Assembly (NCBI RefSeq): GCF_019649055.1
Contig: NW_026570225.1
Span: 3,410,001 to 3,474,000 of the forward strand
Length of the DNA stretch: 64,000 nucleotides
Direction: 5' to 3'
Origin: Paramacrobiotus metropolitanus
Taxonomy: Eukaryota > Tardigrada > Eutardigrada > Parachela > Macrobiotidae
Made by a program: the position numbers and the translations under genes. Positions 23,962 to 37,262 of the stretch are shown here, one piece after another. Under the pieces are notes generated by a model. It saw only the letters and a list, made by a program, of their open reading frames with translations. It had not been told where the DNA came from and searched no databases. How positions within the stretch are numbered: the first letter of the stretch is position 1; each line of letters begins with the position of its first letter.

Positions 23962-25447
23962 GGTGATGAAGTCCAGAATTGTGAGTTGATAGGATACTAC
24001 ACTCAACCTAACGTCATACAAAACTTCAAACATACAGCGCCGGATCAAGTAATCAGGGCAATTTTTCAAAAGCAGCGTATCAGAAAAGACTAAGGCTTTA
24101 TAATACAAAAATCCTCTTATATTCAGGAAATGAAAACTATTTCAAGTTTACCTACTTTACCATTTAGTCACTTTGTGCACCGATATTAAACTCGATACTA
24201 CAAAGTAAAAAACAAACGCGGAACCTTAAACGTCAAACTTCTATTTTTATGAGCCAATAGATAGCTTATAACTGTCACTGGCTTTGTAAGCCCTTTTATC
24301 ATTAGTGCTGGTTGCTGAATAACTTTCAGTCTTCACAAAAAAGTATGAAATACGTACGCTCTAGCGCTGTACTATAAGAAGTCCAGCAGAGATCATAATG
24401 CAGAAAACCAGCAGAGATCATAATGCGCAATGAGCAGAAAACCTATTACCGCGTGAACTGACTGCAAATCTGTAACAAAATTAAACTGCTACTTAGCTAT
24501 TAAAGTCAAAATCCCAGATTCTGTTGGCGCAGCGCACTTCTCATTTCACTGTTAAAGTTCGCCGATACAGCACATTGGAAGAACTTCAGCATCATACTTT
24601 ATAGCTCGATTACGATCACTACTCGAACCTAGCTTTACAGCGTGAAGTTACACTGATCTAAAGCTAATGAACGAATTAAAAAAATCGGAATCCCCCAGTT
24701 CACTTACCGTTGTGATGGAAATTATATCAGCAAGGTTGAGGTATTTTGAGAAGGTCCCGAAAGATGGAAAATCCGAAAACTCGTCAGATTTTTAAATGAG
24801 GAGTGCTCCACAGTCTCAAAAGCAGCAGCACGACTATCGTCCACATTGACCTCGGTTCGGGATGGCACGGCTCACGGGTCGGTCAGCTTCGCTCCTTCCG
24901 GCGTTTTCCAGCTGCAGTTCCAAAATTTAGCTAGCGAGTTATGAATAGTTAGCTCATTTGCGCACCCTATAAACGACCAGCAACACTACTTAAATCATAT
25001 TAAATGGCACTTCGATTTCATTAATCAAGTTAACAGTGTTAACTCCATTAATTTTTTTTAAGATTTGAGTTTTGTTGTACTTTGTATTGATATAATGATA
25101 TTGATGGTTAATAACTTATGATACCGGCTAAGTTACAAATTCGGTCTCATCGGCGACCGGAAACCGACTGACCGTTTCTCGGCGCTTACGACAGTAGTAA
25201 GGTAACTATGGTAGCTCGCGCCTCCTGGATCAGTCAGCGTTGAAATCTACTGCCCCCTCCCCATCAGTCGAAATTACTGAAGCCATGAAGCGATTTCAAT
25301 TTTGAATTTTTTTATTCTGTGCCGTATGGTATTCGAGCTGATTGTAAAATTAGTGATCATCTGCGCTCACTAAATCAGCTGATCACTGTTATTCGTTTGC
25401 TCAGTATTTTTTAATTCGGTATCAGCCGTAGGACGGTTTAGGAAAAA
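23962..25447. other. Intergenic region, 1.5 kb
   Basis: Divergent spacer between the FMR1/FXR gene (minus) and CCDC86 (plus), so it must hold both promoters. Around 24389-24440 a 25-bp piece with GCAGAGATCATAATGC occurs twice in tandem. No gene seen. Confidence 0.4.
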
Positions 25448-28144
25448 ATGGGAGAATCTGATGAAGATATATTGCTAGTAGATGAGGATGATGATACTGC
25501 TAGCTCAGTTCGCGGAAAACCGAAGTCTGGAAGATCGTGGAAAACTGCAAAAAACCGGTAAGATGTGGACTGTGAACTGTGAATCCGTGATTTAAAGTTT
25601 AAACCGTAGTTATTTTGTTTCCTGTCCTTAGGATGAGTAATCCGGAATAATTTGGTGGTATGGGAATTAAGTTCTGGCCGAGAGTCCTTCTTCACTGTAT
25701 ACTTATACTTACAGTATAAGATTTTATAATATTAGTGCATCGGATTTATCATTTACTGTTTATTTTTAGATGATGCGGCATTGATGCCTTACAATGTTAG
25801 CAACTAAGCACGCACAGCCATTTGTAAATTAATAGTACTGAATTGTTTACCAAACATCCAATTATTAAAGTGATTGATCAGATGTTCTGATTTATCTTAC
25901 ACGAAAATGTTTTTCAGGTATTCCTCCATGAATAAGGTGAAGCCTTTGCGTTCCTCATGGCAGGACAAGATGAAAAGAAGCAGGCTTTAAAATTAGTTAA
26001 AGAACAGGAATCTCAATTCAAGGAGGAGAAAAAGAGAAAAAAAGAAGTAAGGCATAGCCGTAAATTACCCGAAATGAGCCCATGTTGTTAAGTATTCGTG
26101 AATTGTGATGATACTGCAAAAAGCGCTGTTACGAAAGCAAGCACTCATCGTTAAATAGCAGGAATTCTAATAGCATTTTATATACGAAGAATACGCTAGA
26201 TTTACTACTGTACTATAGGCCGTTTTACTCGCCTTTTCTGCTTAAAATTTTAAAGCTTAATTTTTGCATTGTCCTTTTAATTTTACGACAAAATAAACTA
26301 TATATACTAATAATAATCTCTATATAATAATCGCGTAAGCCTTAATCTTTGTTGAGTCCGTCAGCTCGACGCACTGATCGAAACTGCCATGACTATGTAT
26401 CATTCGATAGCCCTTAAAGTGTACATTAGCCATCACAAATCAGTTTTCGAAGAAAAAAATAAGTTTGAAAGAAAATGTTCACAAACATTAATATACTAAG
26501 TCTATGGGAAAACCTAAGAACCCATCACTGCTAAACTGACCACCCCATCACTGTCTCAAGAGCGCTTTTTCGACAGTTTCGCGCAGCTGCCAGCTTGATC
26601 AATTTTACGTCCCATAACAGATAATGCTCCATCGTCCTAAGTTTGTATATTTCTCTTCAAAATTTGGTTTTAAGAAAGAAAATAAAACGAAAAAAAGAAA
26701 GAAGACAAATATAGCGGAGGAGATTCTGCGACTGTGGGACGGCTCTGAAGTCTGTTTTGAAGTAGCTGACGCCCGGAGTGGTTTATTTAGTTTTCGCTTA
26801 ACTATACTGTAAACTGTAAAGAGCCTTCCCGGCGGCGCGGTTGCCTTTGTTGCGATGGAATTGTGAAGACCAATTTTTTCGAAAATTGCTGTCGTTTTCG
26901 ACAGAAAGTTGAGGTACTCGTAGTATTTGAGACAGGCAAGTGGGGCAATTTGGAATCTTCAAGATTTCCTTCGAAGCACAGCAAGCTGTTTTCTCCGCAT
27001 GGTACGTGCGGTCTGGAATAAAAAACGATTGATACGTTCTACATTGGTTGATTTATATAAATAAATAAATGATTAATATGTAACACAGTGCTTTTATCTG
27101 TACAAGGTACATCATATTCGGTTTAAAAACGGGTGGATGGAGTTGGATGTAGCAAGAACTGCATGATATTAGTTGGAATGCTTCAATTAAGTTCAATATA
27201 AGTGCCAAGGAACAAATAATTTTTTCTGTTCGCTGCAGAGGGTATTGGAAGGCGCCGAGCTGCGGCGCGAGCAGAGCTCGCGTAGCCGCAAGAATGTCAG
27301 AAACGCCGCTTAACAGTTGCCGATTTTGAAGGAGAGCTAAAGCGCGGAATGAAACGCAACGAAAGGCTTTATTTATTTTACCTGTGGTCAAGCAGTAGTA
27401 AAAAGGAGTAGCAGCAACAAGTAGAGCAATTACTCTCTTAGCAATTTGGTTGTTCAGCTGGGATAATATGACGGGCACCAGTGGTGTTAGTGGTCGAACT
27501 GGGGATTTAAAGTACAGTCAATAAACTGTTATTGGATAGTTTACACTTTACAGCTTGAAAAGCGCAGAATTGCAAAAAAGCAGGAAGGGAGAATAACTTC
27601 TAACAAATTACAGAGTGCATACGCAGGAGCTGCACAAAATTTAGGCAAGTAATTGGTTGCTGATTCGGAAATCAAGAAATAAGTCAGAAACTAATGAGAA
27701 AAAGTATTCGCTTTTGGGGAAAATTTCGCATTTCAGGTTTAAGGTTATCTCTGCAGTTAAGGAGACAAGCATATTTTCCATTAGATGATATCGTCATTAA
27801 TTTTGCGGACTTCGGTATATTATAGCATTTACGCTTCGTCCCTAAAACCTACCCTTTACCTGCAGACTGTAGTCACGAGTTTTAATTTTTGCACTAGGCT
27901 ATGATTTGACCATCGCATTAATTATTCCGCGCAATTTGCGCGGGGTCTGCTAGTAATATTATGATTGTCATTTGTCAGTAGTTTGAAATTTTTTGTTGCG
28001 CAGGAAGCCAGGATACGAATAGAAGAAAGAAAAAAACGAGAAGAAGAAAATGCACGACGCGCTGAAATTGTTCAACCCATTAAGAACACTGCCAAGATAA
28101 GAAGAATGAAACGGAAGCAACTGCGTACACTGGAGAAGCGCTGA
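25448..28144 (+). CDS. CCDC86: CCDC86/Cgr1-family nucleolar protein with a one-base frame break
   Basis: Cgr1/CCDC86 proteins are nucleolar and in yeast act in pre-rRNA processing. Three exons: 25448-25557, 25918-26046, 28004-28144. Exon 1 gives an acidic start then [16 protein letters not shown]; exon 2 [19 protein letters not shown] and [20 protein letters not shown]; exon 3 the basic coiled-coil end [20 protein letters not shown] with QLRTLEKR before TGA. Both splice joints keep phase, and the order matches human CCDC86. Within exon 2 the first half reads in one frame to a TAA and the second half in another. The change falls at the short A run near 25972 (GATGAAAAGAAG), where one base appears to be missing. 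This is a sequencing or assembly slip, a mutant allele or a young pseudogene; the intact rest favours the first two. AATAAA at 28531. Confidence 0.8.
26317..27953 (+). mobile_element. Probable non-autonomous Helitron in intron 2 of CCDC86
   Basis: The 3' end is clear: a perfect 8-bp stem (CCGCGCAA/TTGCGCGG), then GGTCTG and CTAG at 27950-27953 followed by T. A fitting 5' end is TCTCTATATAATAATCGCG at 26317, preceded by A, as Helitrons insert between A and T. That makes 1637 bp. No Rep or helicase motif is present inside, so it would depend on another copy. The 5' end is less sure than the 3' end. Confidence 0.65.
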
Positions 28145-29043
28145 AAATGATCTGTGTGTCATTGTGTCTGAAGGGATGTGTCCAGTGCAAGACTGCAACG
28201 ATACTCGTAGGGTGCGTCTCCAATTCAAAGCGAATGTAGCTTTGGGACGGTTGCTCAACCGCACGAGGTGACTGTATGCAGTGGCCACGCCTACAGATAC
28301 GGTACGCGAAGCCACCTCGCGAGGTGGAGTTGCTGTATCGAAACAAGATTCGCTTCGAATTCGGGACGAGGCCGTAGTGGCACAGAGAATGATACTGTAA
28401 CTGGTTATCGTTCTCTGTTGTGTTTACAGGCTAAATCTGTATTGTATTATTATAATTTGTATACATCAGTGATTAGTACATGCATAAACATTGTCCACTC
28501 TTCTCTGGGTTCTTTGACAAAACTTACTGGAATAAAATCAGAAGCTCTTGAATCCTGATCCTGTCGTTGTACTTGTACACTGGAATAGCTTTGCTTACTG
28601 CACATTTAGGGGCAATTGCGCTGAGAAAAGTTAAACTAAAACTGTGGGGGTAGCAAAAACTGAACACTGGGTGGTGCACTTCGTCTCGCCACGATTACCC
28701 CTTAAATGAATAAAGCGGGACAGCCGACAGCAGTTCTTCATAAAAGACCAACCAATGTTATACTGTATTTTATAACTTTTAACTTTATTAATGTGTAAGT
28801 ACTCCTTTTACAGTGATTTCGAAGCTTTAGCGTTTAGGTAATTTTGAGATTTGATTGTTTAAGTTAGCGATTAGCCTTGCATTTTTTAATTGATCATTTC
28901 ACTTTGAAGTTTTGAGCCTTTCATTTTGAAAAATGTGACTCTGCTGAAGCCTGAAACCCATAACCTAATTGTGTGAGCAACGGTGGCCACTGTCGATCAA
29001 TCAAGACTCATAAGCGATAATCAAAGAAGTTGTATCTTTTACA
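28145..29043. other. Spacer between CCDC86 and PRIM2
   Basis: CCDC86 3' UTR with AATAAA at 28531-28536, then the upstream region of PRIM2. Nothing else recognised. Confidence 0.45.
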
Positions 29044-31255
29044 ATGGAGCAGATTGGATCAGCAAAAAAAGCTATCCGAAATAAACATCCAGTCTATGAT
29101 GAGGAAGTTCTTCCTTACGACACCAATTTTTTCATGGAGCCCCCTTATGAAGCTATCACTACTCTTCAGGATTTCGAGGAGTACGCTCAGGAACGACTGA
29201 AAGTTCTTCGTGCTGTTGAGAATGTGGGCGTCAAATGTCGGAAATTTTCACAGCAGTACTATGAGCAAATAAACAACGATCTTACAAAAGAATTAAGAAA
29301 CCGCTATATACGTATGACTAACAAGGATTCTGTGGAAATCGTTCTTCAGGAGAGGCAGCGAGATGCGTTATCTCACTTCATTTTGCAGATGGTTTTCAGC
29401 AGAAACGAGGTACTTACTAACTTACAGTAACTTACTTTTCACAAAATATTTTATTTACCTTGCGTTTTTTCATAAAATAAAAATCTTTCCTCTTCGCCAG
29501 CTACGGAGTCCAAATCTTGCTGCGTACTTTTCGCATATTCCACAATTTTATTTCATAATTAATTATTGTGATTTTTAGGACCAGCGGCGTTGGTTTATAC
29601 AGCAGGAGAGCGAGCTGTTTCGATTGCGGTTGGGCTTGGAAACTGCACCAGCTCTGAGTCGATTTATTAGTGACAATGCACTGGGATACACCGCCCTACC
29701 GGACGAAGAGTGGAAAAACCTGCGAGATATATTGCAGGGTTCCACTTTCAATGGACAGACTGAGTCGGAATTCTACAAGATGGATTGGGTGGAAAGTCTG
29801 AATCAAGTCAGACAACGTCATGTCTTCGTAAATCAGGGATATGCGTATGTTCCGCGTAAACACTTGGTTGATGTTATTGCGGCTCGATTTCGGGAGCACT
29901 TGTCACACCAAATGGCCAAATTGGTGCGCATTATGACGGAAACGCAGGAGAACACGCGGTTGTTTCCGCTTTTTGCTAGACTGGTGACCGGTTACTCGGG
30001 AAAAGATTACAGGTAAAGTTTTTTGCAAGTACTAGGTGTTTTCTGTGCTAGTTTTCACAAGAAAATAACGATTCCGAGGCAGTATTTACGAGGTGTTGTC
30101 TTTTTGAATACATTTGCTCCGATATTTCATTAGAAGTTTTGTGCAAAGGAACAAAATTTGCCTGTCTGCCAATTTCTTGTAATGTTTCAGTTACCTTAAC
30201 TTTTCATGAAATTTGATTATGAATTTACATTTGGAATACTCGCACATTCATCGTGATAATTTCATAGAAGACACTGTAATTTGCTTCTGTTCGGCACTTG
30301 TTCGATCGTGCCGGCCGATCACGTTTTAGATGTCTTCATATTTCCTTGATACAGTATATATATTTATACGACTTTTTCGTGGACTATTGAAGATCTGTAG
30401 GCCAAGTATGTATTGGACAGTGGGCGTCTGATACCAGTTTCTACAGCATCTTAAGGTTTTGTCGATTGCAGTGTGAATGAAACCGATTTCGGCATAAATT
30501 TGGACAACTTGAACCAGTTGGCCGTGGAATCATTTCCCGTTTGTGCGCGCCATATGCACGAAAATTTCCGGCGCGATCATCATTTGAGACACTGGGCGCG
30601 CCTTCAGTACTGGCTGTTTTTGAAAGGTATCGGCCTTCCAATGGATGACACCATCAAGTTGACCCGACTGGAGTTTTCTCGGCATGGTTTGAATGAAAGT
30701 CAGTTGAAGAACATGGATTATGGTGTGCGCCATTCGTATGGGCGAGAAGGCCGCCGTGCGAATTACAACCCTCCATCGTGCATGAAGATTATTACGCAGA
30801 ATCCTCCAGGTCAGGGCGAGCATCATGGCTGTCCTTTCAAGCATTTTAGTGAAGGGATGCTCCGGCAAAAGTTGACGACGTACGGTATGAACAGTGACGA
30901 AGCGAAGCAGATAATGGACCTGAAAGTGCAGAACCATTACCAACATGCGTGTACCCGCTATTTTGAATTGTTTCATGCCAAACACGATAAGCCGGTCTTG
31001 GGTATGCCGACCATTGAACATCCGAATCAGTATTTCGAAGAGAGCCGGCGACTCTTGCATCCGGAAAGTGTAAAAGACAAACCACCGGTTTTTTCCCGCC
31101 GTTCATCCGCGCCAGATGCAGATGGGAATTTTTCCATGACTCTTGCCCGGGAAAATTTTAATGATTGTGAGATGTCGGAAATGGATATCCCTATCGATGA
31201 TGACTTAATGCGATCCTATGAAACCGTTATGGAAAAAGAAAGCGCATCGCAGTGA
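29044..31255 (+). CDS. PRIM2: DNA primase large subunit
   Basis: Regulatory subunit of DNA polymerase alpha-primase; with PRIM1 it makes the RNA primer at origins and on the lagging strand in the nucleus. Three exons (29044-29409, 29579-30012, 30472-31255) join in phase to 527 aa; human PRIM2 has 509. The N-terminal helical domain is recognisable (KVLRAVENVGVKCRKFSQQY, RRWFIQQESELFRLRLGLE), with RQRHVFVNQGYAYVPRK in the middle. The C-terminal 4Fe-4S domain keeps all four cysteines, C291 (SFPVC), C370 (NPPSC), C387 (HHGC) and C427 (QHAC), and the helices around HHLRHWARLQYWLFLKGIGL and VRHSYGREGRR that hold template and primer. The last 45 residues are acidic and variable, as in other species. 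Nothing looks broken. Confidence 0.97.
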
Positions 31256-31773
31256 AACTGACGGATGCCTTTGCATCGTATTTTGTAATTGTAAATATTG
31301 TCTTTTTTAATTAACACATTTTTATTGATCCCATCAGCCTCCCTAGATTGTTTTCACAAGAAGCATCGTAAACCGCTAACGAGCACTACTCGTACTCCAG
31401 TACTGCTCCAGTAGTACAGAGTACTCGTAGTGTTAAACTGTTTCTACACGTTTTGCGAACTCCGAATTGCGAGTAAATTGCAGACGATTCTACACAAAGA
31501 TGTCAATGTTGAATTACTAACGACGCTGCTTTAATTGATTTCAGACTCTGGGAAGCGCAATAATCATTATCGCAAAAGCATCTTAATTTAAACAGGAAGA
31601 AAACAGCCCAAAACGAAACACGGAAAACTGCAAAACCACAGTTAAAATTGACAAAAACCAAAACCGTCCTGTATTTAGAACCGGAACTTGACCACAAAGT
31701 GTCGAAAGCCAGCAGTGCAATTTTGATAGCGTTTTCATCACCAAATTAAGAAACTAAATCGTGAGACAAGCGT
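31256..31773. other. Convergent 3' spacer of PRIM2 and aldolase
   Basis: Both 3' UTRs lie here. TTTATT near 31320 can serve as AATAAA for aldolase on the minus strand. A loose palindrome built on ACTCGTACT/AGTACTCGTAGT sits at 31382-31435. Confidence 0.4.
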
Positions 31774-33914
31774 TTAATAAGCATGCTTTTCAACATACAG
31801 CGATTCAGCAGCATTTGCCCCCGCTTCACCACCTTGGTACTGGCCCTGGCAGGCAAGTCCATTAGCCTGCAAAGAGATCCACCTTTAATATATGTCTTTT
31901 GAAAAGACTGTTTCAAGCAACAGTAAAGTAAGAAGACAGTCGATACTGACCTTGGCGCGCTTAACCAGTTCTTCCTGAGCCTGTTTGTAGTTTTCTTTCT
32001 TGCCAGCCCAAGTTTTGAGAACAGATGCCTGCAGAGCTCGACCGAATGAGAAGGTCAGCTTCCACGGCTTTTTGCCCTGATAGGTATTGATGGCGTTAAG
32101 ATTGACCGTCGCTTCCTCTTCAGACTGTCCACCAGAGAGAAATACAACACCTGCAAAACTTCCCATCAGATTTCTGGAAACTAAAGTAAACAAAAACTTT
32201 CATTTCTTCTTTTTACCGGGAACAGCAGCCGGAACAGTACGGTTGAGAGCTGTCACAGTGGCACGTCCAATTTCCTGGGCCGAATACTTCTTCGGGCACT
32301 GCTGTCCAGCGGTGACCATGTTGGGCTTCAGCAAAGTGCCTTCCAAGAAAACGTGGTGGTCTGCGAGAGCTTTGTATTGGGCTGCAAGCACCTACAGTAA
32401 AAGGCAAACAGATCAGTAACATGCCACATACAGCATATTTAACGGTCACTATGAGTAGAAATGTTCCTAGAAAATACGCGAAATCACAGACCAAAGCCAC
32501 AGAACGGCAGCAAACTTCTGTGATTACACGACGGCTTTCTCATCAATCATGCGTACACAGTACTGCACACATTAATTTTATTATAATACTTATACATAAC
32601 TGCATCGCTGATATCTTTTGGTTTTATCAAAGTCTCTAAGCAAATTTCGCCAAGACAACCATACGAATGACATGACACGTAGATTAAGTACAGTACCTGC
32701 TCAGTGATATATTGGGCGCGTTCCAGATCATGATCGCCATCTGGCAAAACTTCCGGCTCGACGATAGGGACCAAACCGTTCTGTTGGCAAATGCTGGCAT
32801 AACGCGCGAGCACATTGCAGTTCTCCATGATGGACAGCGCCGATGGAGTACGGGGTCCAATTTGCAAGACGCAGCGCCATTTGGCGAAATCAGCCCCGTC
32901 CTTTTTATACTGTGCGCATCGCTCGGCCAAACCGTCCAGACCTGCGCAAGCAACATGAAGTTCAAACAAACAAACCAAAGTAAATCTTGCAAATTTTCAG
33001 AAACGACTGTGTACACTGTAAGCATTATTACGAACATAACTAATGAAGTAGTAAAACGAAATTCATTCTAAATTGACACCTGCCTGAGAAAACGTTTTAC
33101 GTCAATACAGAAATAGATACTTACCCTGAGTGGTTGTTTCTCCTTCCGTTCCAGCCAACGGTACCACACCTTTGTCAACCTTGATGCCGACGATGATTCC
33201 AGCATCCTTAAGGACTTGCACAAAAGTGCGTCCATCATCAGCCTTCTGGTACATAGTTTCATGGAACAGAATCACACCACCCAAATTCTGAGACAGCTGA
33301 TTGGCATCTCCAGCGGTGAACAGGCACTGACGGTACATGCGCCGGTTCTCCTCGGTGTTCTCCACATTGATCGATGCCAGACGTTTTGCGATGCTGCCTA
33401 CATAAAGAAATATGAACTCAATTAAATAAATTCTACAAACTAAGTATCAGTGAACTGATTAGCAGAACGTGAAGATAATGGTACGAAATGACAACCGGTG
33501 ATAGATAAAACGGAGCACCGACAAAACCCATCAGGTATAGTACTGTAATGAAAAGTAATATGCTTACCAATACTGCAGCAAAATACACGCTCAAATTCAA
33601 GAAAATATAAAATTTCGAAACTCCTTTAATTACAAGAATATCTATAGCAGTAATTTACTTATACTTTTGCGACTAATAGAATTATAGAAGCCTACTGAGC
33701 AGAATTCTGCAACATGTTACAACACCAATTTACACCATCAACTGTTGAAAAGCTGGACCAACACGACACTCGACTTCCTGGTGGACGCACGGCGCGTGAC
33801 CTTACCAGTGCTTTCGTCAGCAGCGAGAATTCCCTTGCCCTGGGCGACAATACGGTTGGCGATGTCAGCCAGCTCTTTCTTTTGCGCTTCCGTAAGATAT
33901 TGTGGAACCGACAT
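31774..33914 (-). CDS. Fructose-bisphosphate aldolase, class I
   Basis: Cleaves fructose 1,6-bisphosphate to dihydroxyacetone phosphate and glyceraldehyde 3-phosphate in cytosolic glycolysis. Six exons: 33806-33914, 33125-33397, 32941-32697, 32391-32217, 32150-31951 and 31866-31774 (minus strand), in phase, 364 aa, the usual length. Visible hallmarks: [11 protein letters not shown] in exon 1; the active-site stretch [13 protein letters not shown], with the Lys that forms the Schiff base; [20 protein letters not shown]; and the C-terminal Tyr (KHAY) needed for full activity. Animal type (ALDOA/B/C clade); invertebrates usually have one gene, so I give no letter. A TATA box lies about 450 bp upstream, so part of the 5' UTR is probably an upstream exon. 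Confidence 0.97.
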
Positions 33915-36900
33915 TCTCTGTAAGAACAAAATTCACAACTACGTTTTACCGCCAAACAATAAAACTGTGAACACAATATTGCCGAACTCAATGGTTAATC
34001 AGAACCGCGGTATGTTCTTAAAAAACACCACTGTTAAGAAAATTTGAGAATCTCTTAAACAAAACCAGAAACACTAACATTGGCCATTTTGTAAAAAATC
34101 CGAGACAGTATCCTGAGGTCGGGCAAAGCGACGAATGAGGTACGTAATACAACAGTCAAAACAAAATTTAATTCTAAGAGAGGTATGGATTGAATTACTT
34201 ATTTCATCAGTGCGATGTCGAACAGATTTTTAATACCAATAATATAATTCACGGTTGTTACATACAGAAAACTGCAGTAGAAATTTACAGTACTATCAGA
34301 ATGAGAAATCACATTAAGGCGCTATTCCAGTTCTTCATGCATTTGTCTACTATTCGCTGCTCCTTTATATACCACCGCTGCTCATGCATAGCGTAAAAGG
34401 GCGATCCATGACAACATCCGATCTTGAAGTTGGCACGTCATCCCAAACTGCTTGATCAGCACAGATACGACACGGGGAAAGGGAGCATGCAGAATTATGA
34501 GTTCAATCCTCTGTGTTATTTTTTAGAAAATCTTTCATCATTCATCGAGCAAAAGTAATTCGCTGTCATTTGTTGTGAGACTATAATATATTTCAGATAC
34601 GCACACTTTCGTTAATATATCGCCCATCTCCGGGCTGCAGTGTGGATACAAAGATACTAATAGTTACAGTACCTAAAAGAAGTCAAAGGGCGACAGGAAA
34701 AAATCCCTTTCTACGATTTCATCTGATTTAGGGAGGCTTCAATGCGCTCAACGGCCCTCCAAATCTGCTGTACACTTACCGACTTCTAGTACGACTCGCT
34801 GGGAAAGGAAAACGCTAAAAGATAACAGGATCCTCAAGAAAATGTGCGATCTATGCAAAGGGAATTCGTCGGTCTACTGACTTCCGCTAGACTACAGCTG
34901 ACTTGCTTTTGGCACCTTGAAAACTGATCGCGTGTGCGGCGTTTTTGCTGGATGTCAGCGCATCTAGGGTTTCAAAACTGCTAAATGGTCCCACCCCATC
35001 CGCGTTTCATTCTACCAATCACCGAGCGCAGCCTGCAGCTTCCGGTTGCTTAAAAATATGCAGTATATTTCATCCGGCTGTGAGTAACACTCGGCTTGGG
35101 TGGAAGGGCCATCTTGGAAACTTCACTTTGGCATGCGTACGAACTTACCGCCCTCAGGCATTCGTGCCACTGCCTTCGAAATCAGCCAATGGTTTCCGAT
35201 TTACTGATTTTACACGCCAGAAAACACAGAAACATTACCAGAATTTTAAAACCATGTACCAGTTTTGAGGTTATGATTTCTGCAAACTGGTGATGCGGCA
35301 CTAATGCCGTTGCGACTGTCCTTGTTGTTGGCTTACAGATTTAATGAAAACACCAAACATTCTGGAACGAAACGCTTTCCACTGACCAATAATGACGCAT
35401 ATCAGGCATTTCCTTTCCTGAAAACCACGTTCCGTTGTCGCAGAGCTGAAAGAGACTGGCATCCTCCAAACGCATATTTCAAATAACCTTTCAGAACTTT
35501 CTTGCAGTCAAAGAAACTGATTGAAGAAGTTACATAATCATAATCTACAAATATTCCAAGATTTTCTTCAGATTCCCAGTTTAAATGAACACGTGAAGCT
35601 GTCAGGAAAATAAATTCACGGTCGCTGTAATTGTTGCATTAAGTAACGCCTTTTAGAGCCTCTAACTATGCAGTATACATAAGTCCTGAAATTTCAAGTA
35701 ATTCCATTGATCTGTCATTTCTATACTACAAAACTTAATATAAGTTATAAGTTCCAAACCAATGAATAATGTTATGTAAAAAGCACCTGAATTCAAACCA
35801 AAAACTACCAACAAACAGCTGCACACTGGAATGTATACTAGTAGTATCCACCTTTGACCTTTACGACCTTCGTTACTTAAGGTCCAACTTAAAATACTTA
35901 ATTTTCAAAAAAAACGATAAATCAAAGTACAATACTTACTTCAATACAGAGTCTGAATGCAGTGTTGCACACATAGATATAGATATTTGATGTACGAGTA
36001 CAGCTGTTATTCACCAACTTTTAATAAAAGAATAATGCTTTTTTTCGCCTCCCAGTTCCTGCAGTACTCTTCTGATTAGTTATGGAGAAGCTAGTTCATA
36101 TTCAAACACATATTTTTCTACTCAGATAGCAATTCAAACAGGTCAAACAAAAGGTAAGGAGCTGGCAACCAATCCTCTTAACAGTAACAGTACTAAGTAC
36201 CGTAGCAGTTGTAGTTTGTTCGGCTCAGAAATTTAACGTATTTACTATGCGCGTTGCACGTAAATATTTTTAGTACGAACAACTAATGGCTAGATTTTTA
36301 TAATAAAATGTAAACAAATCTTAATGCAGTGCATAGTCAAGAGAGCTAAATCTAGTAACTCTTGTCTTACATCCAAAATCTTTTGGTAAAATATGAACTA
36401 CAACCAGCAAATTAAGAACACTGGCGTAAAAGACCAGTAACGCAACAACGGTCAGATAATGCTATATGATTATTTCGATGGATCACAAGGCTGCAGTAGT
36501 GCTGCGTAGCTTAGTTTTTTTTAAAATTATGACACTGGTTATACAATACGGCATATCACCATCAAAATCAGGAAAATGTCAAATTTCTAGGAACTGATCA
36601 TAAAGCACGAAATCGATAAACGTTTACTGATCATAAAGAATAAAACTAGGAAACATCTAAACTCAAGTAAAATCTGATAACAAGATGTACAAACTATTAC
36701 AATTCTCAGATTTTTAAGTGCCGGTAGATGAAAACACTGTTCCACAAAATCTATCGCTGTCGTACTCGTATTTGCCGGGTCTTGCTGAAGAGAGACACCT
36801 ATTAATGAAACATAAAGCTGTAGTTTCAAGCGGAAACAAAATCTAGCAGAACTGCAGAAGTTGTTCGAAAATGCTACTCACAGTCAGTATCTCCATCTAT

Positions 36901-37262
36901 TCGTACAGTAAGAATTAATACCGAATACTTTACCGTAAGTATAGATATAAACATATGAATACCGAATACGTAAATACCTATTCATTTAAGAACGACTGAA
37001 TGATAAATTTCATGCTTATTTTGCAACAGTACCCATACTGTAATGAGTGTAATTTGTCACCTCTTGAGTAGGCTACAACTACGAGCAGAATAAAATAAGA
37101 ATATCAAGAGCATTAAGAAAACCAATCAACATATCTTTGTGATCAGCGGTAACAAACAGAATCATCTCGTTTCATATCCGAATTAATCTACGTTAATTTG
37201 CTTCAATCATGCTTCCCGGAAAGTAGTTTATCTTTTGTACCTTATCATGTCTGACTTCAGCA
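33915..37262. other. Gene-poor stretch, 3.3 kb
   Basis: Upstream region and probable 5' UTR exon of aldolase, then AT-rich sequence to the SPT small subunit gene. The open stretches in it are short, scattered over both strands and not joined by sensible splice sites. No transposon end, RNA gene or tandem array recognised. Confidence 0.4.
34364..34371 (-). promoter_or_regulatory. TATA box, probably of aldolase
   Basis: Minus-strand TATATAAA with GC-rich flanks (GGTGG before it, GGAGCAGC after). It predicts a start site near 34335 and a 5' UTR that reaches ATG 33914, likely with an intron. Consistent with a strongly expressed glycolytic gene. Confidence 0.5.

Noticed and set aside
33745-36829. 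Several open frames of 60-107 codons
   Set aside because: No family motif, no consistent exon borders, mixed strands; typical chance frames in AT-rich spacer.
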